From a virus, in the IMG/VR virus record IMGVR_UViG_3300000272_000003, positions 1 to 25,595 of that record: 25,595 nt of DNA. One strand, given 5' to 3'. Shown one piece after another: positions 5,966-13,587 of the stretch (its first letter is position 1; each line of letters opens with the position of its first letter). The notes beneath the pieces were generated by a model. It was not told the origin of the DNA. It saw nothing but the letters and a program-made list of their open reading frames with translations, and ran no database searches. The translations under genes were made by a program, and so were the position numbers.

Positions 5966-6426
5966 AACAGCATTCGATTCTCGAAGTGATGGCCGATTTT
6001 CACTTTACTGCCCGTCCGGTCGTCGTCGATCAGGGCGTAGCCGAGCCAGAGGTGCAGGCGGCCCCAGAGCCGATACGTCACCATCCAGTAGTCCCTGCCG
6101 CCGATCACGGCGTCCACCCGCCGATAGTGGCCCTTTTCCGTGTGCCGTATGTCCATGACCACGCCGTTGGGGCCATAGGCTCGCAGCAGGTTGTTGATCG
6201 GGTTCCGAAGCTGCGTCCAGCGGAATCTCCGAAACCGCTTGACAGTGGCCCGGTAATGGGCGTCGCCATCAAGACCGTCGATTTTGTTGCCGTAGATCGA
6301 ATCAAGCCAGCGCCACCGCTTCGCGCCTTGGGGCGTGGCCAGGCAGAGCACCGGCACGATGAGAAAACCCAATAAATACCAACCGAGGGCCTTGAGCACA
6401 TTCATGAATAATTCGAACATTCTCAT
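5935..6426 (-). CDS. Membrane-anchored phage protein of unknown function
   Basis: The product has 163 residues. A hydrophobic segment at about 8-30 (LKALGWYLLGFLIVPVLCL) forms an N-terminal anchor. The soluble part contains NPINNLLRAYGPNG, GHYRRVDAVIGGRDYWMVTY and LHLWLGYALIDDD, a beta-rich stretch I have seen annotated as a phage hypothetical family, without known role. It lies between tail and lysis-like genes. The start is uncertain between two ATGs six bases apart (6426 and 6420). Confidence 0.65.
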   Translation of the reverse strand: MRMFELFMNVLKALGWYLLGFLIVPVLCLATPQGAKRWRWLDSIYGNKIDGLDGDAHYRATVKRFRRFRWTQLRNPINNLLRAYGPNGVVMDIRHTEKGHYRRVDAVIGGRDYWMVTYRLWGRLHLWLGYALIDDDRTGSKVKIGHHFENRMLLWPLKTRRFP

Positions 6427-6456
6427 GGTGTCACCGGGTGCCGCTGGTCATACAAA

Positions 6457-6846
6457 TCATGCGAATGCCCCAATCAATTCCGGCGGCGTGTATTGGCCGA
6501 TCACCTGCCCCGTCTCATCCTGGACCGGCACCGGCGTGCGAGGGTACACGCGGTCGTAGATCGTGCGCTCCGCCTGCACCATCGCGGCTAGCAGGTCGCC
6601 GCCGGCGGACACTTGGGCGAGGACTTGCAACGACTTGAGACCCTGGATTACGGCCAGCTCCTCGTCCGTCACGCGCACCACGGCCAGTGTCTCGGTGCCG
6701 TTGCGGATGGTCGGCGTTTTGTCGATGGCGAAGCCCACAGGATTGCTCTGCTCGTCCTTGATTAGACGGTTAGGCACAACCTTGGCAACCTCGGCCATGA
6801 GTGCTTTGGTATCTTTGCAATATGTAATCAAATCCCAGTATGCCAT
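6457..6846 (-). CDS. Unknown protein after the tail fibre
   Basis: The product has 129 residues with a strong AAGGAGA site before ATG 6846. It starts MAYWDLITYCKDTKALM and ends TPPELIGAFA. It has no membrane segment or obvious signature. It follows the tail-fibre gene by 11 bp, a place often used for fibre chaperones or structural accessory proteins, but I do not recognise a family. Confidence 0.6.
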   Translation of the reverse strand: MAYWDLITYCKDTKALMAEVAKVVPNRLIKDEQSNPVGFAIDKTPTIRNGTETLAVVRVTDEELAVIQGLKSLQVLAQVSAGGDLLAAMVQAERTIYDRVYPRTPVPVQDETGQVIGQYTPPELIGAFA

Positions 6847-6857
6847 GTTGTGTCTCC

Positions 6858-8675
6858 TTATGCTGCTGCTATTTCTGCCGAACTTAAAGCGCGGTCGTAG
6901 ATGCGCAGGTTGCGCAAGTGACCGTAAAGCTGGTAGAGGCCGCCGGTAAATGATCCAATGTGCACCGTGGTAGGAATAGCAGGCGCATCCACCGAACCTG
7001 TCCCCTGCAATACACCATCCAACCACAAATCCAATACTCCGTTTGAAACGCGATGTGCAATTCGATGTACTGCATTTGCTGGGATGGCGGCTTGTGTCGA
7101 TGGGTATGGAGTCGTGCCAAAATATGCTGTCCCTTTCCCCGATGAATTGTCGACCGTTAGGCAATTTTGCGAAGCGGCATCCTCACTATAAACATACATG
7201 CCGGTAGCCATGCCGATTGAACCAAACTTATCAAAGTCCATGATGACGGTTCGGCTGGTTACCCCAGCCCAGTTTCCGTTTGCAGCTATCGTCAAAACAT
7301 CCGCCGCCCGCGTCACGGCAGCCGTGGTGGTGGGGATGTAGCTGGAGGCGAAGGGCAACGCCGCTACCTGTGCGCCCCAAAGGTAGATGCCGCTCGCGCC
7401 GTCGCCGGTGTATAGCGTTGTCGTCGCAGGATTTGTGAGTATGAAATCCAACACATGGCTCGTTGATGTTGCTGTGATTGTGAACGAACACCTGACCCAA
7501 CCGTTACTTACAGGCACAACAGACCCAATTGATGCAGTCATCGCCACCAGGTCAAAATCCGCTGCGCCGGGACCGTTTGCGTTGACACGCATAGTTGTCC
7601 GCCCTGCAGGTTTAGCGAAAACGCTGATAGTGTAAACCTGCCCTACTGTCAATCCGCTGACGCTCTGTCTGATATAATGATATGCGTTAGTTGCACTCTC
7701 TACGAGTAAGTCTGCTGAGGTCGCTCCATCAGGCGCCGCCGTAGCGTTCGGCGTGATCGTCGCGGCAGACGCCGACCACGGCGTCACATCCAGGGCCTCG
7801 CTCTGCAATAGCAGATTGGTGCTCGCACCTTCCACTAACAGCCCGATGCCGCCGTCCGCCATGCGCTCAAAGCGTGGCGTATCAATCGCGGCTGTTTTGA
7901 TCAAACCGTCGAGCGGATCGATATAAGTGGCGGTGGAAGCGCGGGTGAAGGTCTGCGTGCCGCTCAACGCCACTTCATCGTTCTGACGTTTGAATGGAAT
8001 GTGGACTAGCGGGGACATGATGTTGCCGATCATGCCGGCTAGGCCCTTGGTCTTGTCGATGACAAACAAGTCCCGCGTGCCGTTGGTCAACGCGAAACGC
8101 GGCTGGCCCGCGCCGCCGTTGATCGCGGCAAGGTCGGCCTCGGCGCCCTGATCGATGGACACGGCCAGCGATTGCCCGGTGACGTTGCTCGGCCCGGTGA
8201 CCGTGCCGCCCGGCAGCCGGAGCACGTCCGCCGCCACCTCACCATCGTTGATGGCCTGTTGCGTCCCAGTGCTTACCCGATCCGCATGGACGTGCTTGTG
8301 CGTGCCGTCGGAATTATGTTCCAGGCTGAAGGGTACAATGTTCGCCCCGCCGGGCGTGCTGTCCAGCATCAGGAGGGCTCGCTTGAGCACCTCGTGCGTC
8401 TCGATATCGCCCTTGGTCGGGTAGGGTAGGCCAGTGAGCGGCGTGAAGTCGCGCACCACCGTATAGCTCTGTGCGCTAGCCGTGCTGCCTGCGTAGTTGG
8501 CCGTGAGCGTGATCTGCGTGTCCGAGTCCACGCTGCCGATGACGTACCAAACACCGCTGCCCACGACCGTAAAAATGTCGCCGGCGGCCAGCTGGCCGGT
8601 CCAGTTTGTACCGTTGCCAATGACGACGGCGCTGCCGTTGGTTACGTCAACTGTTCCACTATTGTATTGACTCAT
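6858..8675 (-). CDS. Tail fibre / receptor-binding protein with lectin-like C-terminal domain
   Basis: The product has 605 residues. Residues 1-75 (SGTVDVTNGSAVVIGNGTNW onward) form the small beta domain common at the start of phage fibre proteins. A middle region, about 230-450, resembles the carbohydrate-binding domain of fibre and spike proteins (GIGLLVEGASTNLLLQSEAL, then GTGD-like turns). The last ~150 residues resemble a concanavalin/LamG fold and end with YGHLRNLRIYDRALSSAEIA. It probably binds the host surface. The ATG at 8675 has a GGAGGAG site. Codons are less GC-rich than in the head genes, as is usual for exchanged fibre genes. Confidence 0.8.
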   Translation of the reverse strand: MSQYNSGTVDVTNGSAVVIGNGTNWTGQLAAGDIFTVVGSGVWYVIGSVDSDTQITLTANYAGSTASAQSYTVVRDFTPLTGLPYPTKGDIETHEVLKRALLMLDSTPGGANIVPFSLEHNSDGTHKHVHADRVSTGTQQAINDGEVAADVLRLPGGTVTGPSNVTGQSLAVSIDQGAEADLAAINGGAGQPRFALTNGTRDLFVIDKTKGLAGMIGNIMSPLVHIPFKRQNDEVALSGTQTFTRASTATYIDPLDGLIKTAAIDTPRFERMADGGIGLLVEGASTNLLLQSEALDVTPWSASAATITPNATAAPDGATSADLLVESATNAYHYIRQSVSGLTVGQVYTISVFAKPAGRTTMRVNANGPGAADFDLVAMTASIGSVVPVSNGWVRCSFTITATSTSHVLDFILTNPATTTLYTGDGASGIYLWGAQVAALPFASSYIPTTTAAVTRAADVLTIAANGNWAGVTSRTVIMDFDKFGSIGMATGMYVYSEDAASQNCLTVDNSSGKGTAYFGTTPYPSTQAAIPANAVHRIAHRVSNGVLDLWLDGVLQGTGSVDAPAIPTTVHIGSFTGGLYQLYGHLRNLRIYDRALSSAEIAAA

Positions 8676-8716
8676 TTCTCCTCCATTTTACCAAGTCAAA
8701 ACATCCAACACAATTT

Positions 8717-9109
8717 TCATACTGGCACCCCCGGCCATTGGATATTGTTTGGATCGGCCTGCTTGGTGATATCACGCAGTGCCTGGCGGTAGGCGGCCCA
8801 CGCCTGCTTCTGCGCCGCCGTCAGCGGGCTGTCGGGGAGCTGGGTCCAGTCGGACTGCGCCAATAGTCCGTTACGTTTTGCCCGCACCTGTGCCCACAAT
8901 TCAGCGGTGGTCGGTGGTGGTGGCGGCGGCTTCTTGTTCAAGCGTTTGGTAGCGATATTGTAAATGTGCTTTGAAGCGTCAACCTGCTCCGCTATCTTGC
9001 CGGTGACGACAAACTCATTAACGCCCGCCTGTAGGTCAGCCATGGACTTAGGGCATACGCCATGGCGCAGGATATTTCCAAGGGTGTCGTGGACGAAGAA
9101 GGCTATCAT
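8717..9109 (-). CDS. Phage tail assembly chaperone (Phage_tail_APC-like)
   Basis: The product has 130 residues. The C-terminal half carries the family pattern: LWAQVRAKRNGLLAQSDWTQ, LPDSPLTA, then WAAYRQALRDI and NNIQWP. Proteins with this domain sit beside fibre or J genes and assist tail fibre or tail tip assembly. A run of six prolines joins it to an N-terminal domain of about 60 residues. The ATG overlaps the stop of the J-like gene (ATGA), and the fibre gene follows after 41 bp. Confidence 0.8.
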   Translation of the reverse strand: MIAFFVHDTLGNILRHGVCPKSMADLQAGVNEFVVTGKIAEQVDASKHIYNIATKRLNKKPPPPPPTTAELWAQVRAKRNGLLAQSDWTQLPDSPLTAAQKQAWAAYRQALRDITKQADPNNIQWPGVPV

Positions 9110-12039
9110 TTCAAAATTTCCAATACATTGATTACTGGGTACGAAATAGTCACATCCGATGTGATGCTGAATATGTGATTGTTGCTATCGAATATGGATA
9201 ACGTTGCCATAACTGTGACTGAATTTTCTACTGCGCCAAAAGATGCATCTTGGCGTGTTCTGTCTATTATAACCCCATCTTTCTTCAGATATAGCCAATG
9301 AGCAGTGCCAACTGATCCTGGGGTTGGAATAGTTGCTTTAGCTACAATCATAACGCTTGACCCACCCACTGAGCCATGAGTAGTGAACACTATTGATGTA
9401 CCGTTGACTGATGCTCGATATGACACGGCATTCCCAGCGATTTTAAGAGATGTGATATTCGCATCTGCGATCTTGGCGCTTGTTATTGCAGCATTGGCAA
9501 TCTTAGTATTTGTAATTGAGGCATCTGCGATTTTGGCATTTGTTATTGCAGCATTGGCAATCTTAGCGTTTGTTACTGCAGCATCTGCGATCTTGGCCGC
9601 GTCCACGGCCAGGTCCGCAATCTGTGCGTTGCCGATGGCTGCATTGGCGATCTTGGCGGTTGTAACAGCCAGGTCTGCAATGAGCGCAGATGTAATAGCC
9701 GCATTTTGGATATGTACCGTACCTACAGCGGCATTGGCAATCTTTGCCGCATCAATAGCTGCGTTTTGAATGGCCGCGTTGCCGATGGCTGCATTGGCGA
9801 TCTTCGTGCTGGTCACAGCTGAATCAGCAATCTTGGCCGCATCCACGGCCAGACTTGCAAGCTTTGTATTATCCACAGCACCGTCTACAAGTTTCTGTGT
9901 GCTAATGACTGCATCCCGAATATCCTGCCCGTCCACCAATAACGTTGTGATAGATATTTCACTGGATTGATTCAGCCCAGTTTTACCAAACGCATCATAT
10001 GGCTCAATGCGCACGTAATAGGTGGTGCCCGCCGTAAGCCCCCCGATCGAATGTTCGTTGTCCGGGCCGTCGTACACCAGGTTACCGCTGCCGGGCGTGA
10101 AGCCGCTGGTGGTGGACAGGTAGATACGCACACCGGCGTAGTCCAGGTCCGCCGGGCGGTCGAACTTGACCCAGATGTGCCGGAAGCTCGCCGCAAGCTG
10201 AAGGTTCGTCGGCAACGCCGGGGCGGGGTTTGACACCGTGATCCGCGCCGGGGCTGAGAGCTGGTTTTGCTTGCCCCGGATGCGCACCTCGATCGTGAAC
10301 GTGCGGTGCGGACCGCCGGTGTCCAGAGCGTTTTTCTCGTAGCTATAAACGTAGGTGTTGGCATGGGTGATCTCGCGCCGAAGCTCCGTGCAGCCGTCTA
10401 GAATGCGCACTTCATACCCGTCGAACCAATCATCGAACGACCCGGAACCGGCGCCGAACAGCTCGCTGCCGATCTCCTGGAAGTCGTAGGCGGTCACGTG
10501 CCGCCAGGCGAATTTGGCGTCCTTGCCGGTGAAGGTGGTGGCGTTGCCCGCGCCCTCAAGCTCCAGGCCATGCACCGTGACCGGAATTGCAGGATTCACC
10601 GTGCCGGTAGGCAGGGCCGGACCAACGGTGGTGGGCACAAACGGTGTTGAGTCCGACCCACTCCATGAATAGATGGTCGAGTCGTCCTCGCGTAGCTGCA
10701 AATCAACTGAGAAGTCCGGGTTGAGTTTCCAACCGATGACGCGGAACGTCTTGTTCGTCCAGCTCATCTCGGACAACGTGACCTGCACAGTGTCCATCGT
10801 GGCCACCTGCAATGGCGTCAGCTTGGCCGGGAATACGAGCGTGCCGCCCTTGCGTGCCCGCTCCAGGTGCATCTTGGCAATGCGTTGGCAGCGCTCGTGA
10901 TCCGTACAGAACGGCAGGTCAAGTTGTTGCTTGATGACGATGCCATTGTCCTGCGTCACATAGGCGCTATTCCCCACCTGCGGATAACTGACCGTCTGCC
11001 AGCCAGTCTCAGGTCCGGCATACATCCCATGCACGGTGTTGAAGACATCTTTCAGCGCCGTGTGCGGCGTGTAGGTGTACTTGTCACGCAGGTCGTCCTC
11101 GGTGAGCGTCACCGTGGGTGTCGAGTATGCTCCGGGGAACAACCTCGCCTTGCCCTCAATCAAAGGGACTAATGCCCCACCGCCTGCTGATAGTAATGCC
11201 TCAATGTTTGTACGCGGGTTTTGGTCAAGTGTAATAACGCCGTTGGCCGTGTACCGCGTTTGCGTGCCGGTGGACGTCGGCACAGTCTCATCAGACATGT
11301 TCGCAGCCGCCGCAAAGAACGTGTCGTCGATCTCCGAGGAGGTCATCCCCAGGCCAAAGTCTGCGGTCAAATAGTCCCGCACGCATAGCGCCCAATTATC
11401 GCTCCATGCTTTCGTACTTGTACGCGGGTCGTATACCTTGCGGCCCTTCACGTCGGCCTGGATATTTTGCAGACCGGACGGGAACAAATTCTTGTTGTAC
11501 TTCAGCCGCAGGTAGATATAGCAGATACCCTTGCCCTGGTGCGCCGTCGTCCACTCGGAGATTTCAGCCACCAAGTCTGAGTCAGCGGCTTGCGTGCTGC
11601 TTCCCAGGTGGATGTTGACGCGCACATAGGGCGTTTCGATTTTGCTTGCGGTATTGGTCAGCACCTCGCCGAACTTGCCATCCAATACCGATTCACCATT
11701 AAGGAGCACATCCGTAACCGCTTCGCACTCATGCCCGGCAAGCGGCACGATCACATGCAGGAACTCATTGTTCTCGCCCGTAGCTCCGACCGGATACAAT
11801 GGGCCGGCCACGCGCGCCTGGCCATAGACGATATTGTGCGGGGCTGCGGAAGCCCTGAACGTATGCCGCAGATCCTGTGAAACCGCCGTGAATGACGGAG
11901 GCTTCGGCTTGCCAAACAGCTTGCCGATGAGGAAGTTCCCCCCGATGGCGATTGCCGTATTGAGCAGCAATGCGCCGATGGTGGTCGTGCCGATTTGTAT
12001 GGCGCCGATGGCTGCGGCTGCGGCAATAACTGGCGGCAT
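9106..12039 (-). CDS. Tail-tip / host-specificity protein J-like
   Basis: The product has 977 residues. In lambda, J forms the central tail tip and contacts the receptor. The N-terminus is hydrophobic (about 4-40), then VSQDLRHTFRASAAPHNIVY and LHVIVPLAGHECEAV match the tip attachment J region. A fibronectin III-like domain lies at about 605-700 (YAGVRIYLSTTSG, TYYVRIEPYD). Residues about 710-870 are sixteen imperfect decapeptide repeats of the type A-[IV]-x-x-x-K-I-A-x-A. A C-terminal domain of about 100 residues ends in NVLEILK and is AT-richer, so it may have been exchanged. It is shorter than lambda J (1132). It overlaps both neighbours by ATGA. Confidence 0.88.
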   Translation of the reverse strand: MPPVIAAAAAIGAIQIGTTTIGALLLNTAIAIGGNFLIGKLFGKPKPPSFTAVSQDLRHTFRASAAPHNIVYGQARVAGPLYPVGATGENNEFLHVIVPLAGHECEAVTDVLLNGESVLDGKFGEVLTNTASKIETPYVRVNIHLGSSTQAADSDLVAEISEWTTAHQGKGICYIYLRLKYNKNLFPSGLQNIQADVKGRKVYDPRTSTKAWSDNWALCVRDYLTADFGLGMTSSEIDDTFFAAAANMSDETVPTSTGTQTRYTANGVITLDQNPRTNIEALLSAGGGALVPLIEGKARLFPGAYSTPTVTLTEDDLRDKYTYTPHTALKDVFNTVHGMYAGPETGWQTVSYPQVGNSAYVTQDNGIVIKQQLDLPFCTDHERCQRIAKMHLERARKGGTLVFPAKLTPLQVATMDTVQVTLSEMSWTNKTFRVIGWKLNPDFSVDLQLREDDSTIYSWSGSDSTPFVPTTVGPALPTGTVNPAIPVTVHGLELEGAGNATTFTGKDAKFAWRHVTAYDFQEIGSELFGAGSGSFDDWFDGYEVRILDGCTELRREITHANTYVYSYEKNALDTGGPHRTFTIEVRIRGKQNQLSAPARITVSNPAPALPTNLQLAASFRHIWVKFDRPADLDYAGVRIYLSTTSGFTPGSGNLVYDGPDNEHSIGGLTAGTTYYVRIEPYDAFGKTGLNQSSEISITTLLVDGQDIRDAVISTQKLVDGAVDNTKLASLAVDAAKIADSAVTSTKIANAAIGNAAIQNAAIDAAKIANAAVGTVHIQNAAITSALIADLAVTTAKIANAAIGNAQIADLAVDAAKIADAAVTNAKIANAAITNAKIADASITNTKIANAAITSAKIADANITSLKIAGNAVSYRASVNGTSIVFTTHGSVGGSSVMIVAKATIPTPGSVGTAHWLYLKKDGVIIDRTRQDASFGAVENSVTVMATLSIFDSNNHIFSITSDVTISYPVINVLEILK
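9436..9915 (-). repeat. Sixteen imperfect 30-bp repeats inside the J-like gene
   Basis: The repeats encode decapeptides such as AVTNAKIANA, AITNAKIADA and SITNTKIANA. Identical or near-identical DNA stretches recur every 30 bp (gcattggcaatctt-type cores on the plus strand). Hydrophobic residues recur at fixed positions, which fits an elongated trimeric shaft. Copy number could change by recombination. Confidence 0.85.
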
Positions 12040-12437
12040 CAGTCCACCGCCCAGGCCGCAGCGATCTCGGACAATGGCAGGAAGGTGAGGCCCTGCGGAG
12101 CCTTGAACGCAGCGCGAACATCCACGCAGATACCAAGCGCCTGCTGACCGTCTACGATGGCCATCACCACATCCCCGCGCATGGGAAAGGGGCGGCGAGG
12201 AAGCAGGGCGTCCATCGTCGCATCAAGCGTGCCCTTGCCATACCGCTTCAGCGCCCGAACAGCGCCCCTAGCCGTGGAGTAGCGGCCCCGGAACGCTGCT
12301 GCATAGTCCATGCCGATCAGGGCCTTCACCACGTCCGCCGCCCACAGGCAGCAGTCGCACGCCCCCCACACGAAAGGCTTGTCACGCGCCGCCTCGATCT
12401 CAGCGTGCAGCACCTCGGGCCAGTCCTCGCGCCTCAT
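12039..12437 (-). CDS. NlpC/P60-like tail protein (DUF6950-type)
   Basis: The product has 132 residues. The stretch KPFVWGACDCCLWAADVV has Cys27 in the place of the NlpC/P60 catalytic cysteine, as in the tail-associated DUF6950 and gpK-like proteins found just before J. The matching block MRGDVVMAIVDGQQALGICV lacks the usual histidine, so activity is uncertain. The ATG at 12437 overlaps the preceding stop, which decides it over an upstream in-frame codon. Likely role: a tail-tip protein, possibly helping local peptidoglycan passage during DNA entry. Confidence 0.75.
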   Translation of the reverse strand: MRREDWPEVLHAEIEAARDKPFVWGACDCCLWAADVVKALIGMDYAAAFRGRYSTARGAVRALKRYGKGTLDATMDALLPRRPFPMRGDVVMAIVDGQQALGICVDVRAAFKAPQGLTFLPLSEIAAAWAVD

Positions 12438-12991
12438 GTCCTGCCCCACAATATCTCCTTGTCCTGATTCACCGGCATGAACTCGAAGAACTTATCACCG
12501 GGGAATCTGCTCTGTTGGTCTTGGTCGGTATAAAGACGCAGCCGTGGCCTATCCCAGTCAGCTAAGGGCGATTCAGCGGTGAGCGTGATGGTGGCCGTCT
12601 CCCCACGTTCCACGACCATCAAGTCCATGCGCCATGTTCCGATAGGATAGGGGTCGGCTATTAACTGGTGGTCAGAATCGAACAGGCATAGCCAAAGCTT
12701 CGCCGCCCGGTTACGGTAGTTATCGTTCAGAGCCACGGAAAGCAATGTCGGATCAATGCCGGAAAGTTGCAGGCTCACGCCTTTGGCAGCAAGCGTCGCC
12801 TCTTCCTCTACGACTGATACGGAACCAAGATTGCCGACGCCAGCATAAGTGTTGCCGCCAATGGTGATTGTGTAGGGGCTGGTGTTGCACCGCACAAAAC
12901 CGCTGGAGAAGTCCAACTCTGCCGCCACCCCATAGACGAAGTTCTCCGCCTGCGAGGCATTCTTCATCGCCGTAGTCAGCGTGCGACTCAT
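12434..12991 (-). CDS. Tail-tip hub-like protein (DUF2163-like)
   Basis: The product has 185 residues, starting MSRTLTTAMKNASQAENF. It is beta-rich and contains FVYGVAAELDFSSG, YAGVGNLGSVSVVEEEATLA and GVSLQLSGIDPTLL, features of the DUF2163/BR0599-type proteins that occupy the position of lambda L. It lies between the Dit-like and NlpC-like genes and overlaps both by four bases. It probably forms part of the ring at the tail tip. Family assignment is moderate. Confidence 0.65.
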   Translation of the reverse strand: MSRTLTTAMKNASQAENFVYGVAAELDFSSGFVRCNTSPYTITIGGNTYAGVGNLGSVSVVEEEATLAAKGVSLQLSGIDPTLLSVALNDNYRNRAAKLWLCLFDSDHQLIADPYPIGTWRMDLMVVERGETATITLTAESPLADWDRPRLRLYTDQDQQSRFPGDKFFEFMPVNQDKEILWGRT

Positions 12992-13587
12992 GCGAAAGCC
13001 TCCACGGCATTGATGGTCAGGCCGTAAATCATGGCCGGGCGCACAGACCAGGTTTGCTTGTCGTCTACCAGCATGAACGTGGCAGTCGGCTTGCTCACGG
13101 TGATGGTTGCGTTATCTGCCGGCGAGGTGCGAATAGGCGGCTCGATTAGCAACGTGGCATTGCCCGACGCATCCGAGTCCGCATCAGCTCGCAGCATGTG
13201 AAGCTCGCTTCCGAATCCAATCCAATCACCAGCCTTGAGGATGCCGGTGGTGCTCACTGTCCAGCCGTCCGTATTCAGACTGCCGCCCGTCTGCCCCGAT
13301 CCGTTTACCAGCGGCGTACCCGTTGCCACACCACGCGGACTCGGCAAGGCGTGATCGTGCAAGGTAAAGCGGTTGGCCCGCCCACGAAGCGACACGAGGA
13401 ACGCAATCAACGTGCGGGCGTTATCCTCGCTGAGCGTGTTGAATCGCAGCGACACATGCCAACGAGCACCGGGCCGCTCAGCCGTCTGTACCGTGCCGTT
13501 GGCCGTCGAAACAAAAGCCTGCGTGTTGCTGATCAGCGCCCACTCGATGGATGCAGGGTTGACGCTCGGAAAGGCGAAGGTGCTCAT
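12988..13587 (-). CDS. Distal tail-like protein
   Basis: The product has 199 residues, starting MSTFAFPSVNPASIEWALIS. RWHVSLRFNTLSEDNARTL followed by GRANRFTLHDHALP and a closing beta domain (WSVRPAMIYGLTINAVEAF) fits the distal tail or gpM-like proteins that follow the tape measure gene. A middle insertion, about 90-150, carries GTPLVNGSGQTGGSLNTDGW and may be a carbohydrate-binding-like module. It overlaps the tape measure stop by ATGA. Confidence 0.65.
   Translation of the reverse strand: MSTFAFPSVNPASIEWALISNTQAFVSTANGTVQTAERPGARWHVSLRFNTLSEDNARTLIAFLVSLRGRANRFTLHDHALPSPRGVATGTPLVNGSGQTGGSLNTDGWTVSTTGILKAGDWIGFGSELHMLRADADSDASGNATLLIEPPIRTSPADNATITVSKPTATFMLVDDKQTWSVRPAMIYGLTINAVEAFA

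Noticed and set aside
9436-9915. CRISPR-like array
   Set aside because: The 30-bp repeats are imperfect, contiguous without spacers, and translate in frame as decapeptides.
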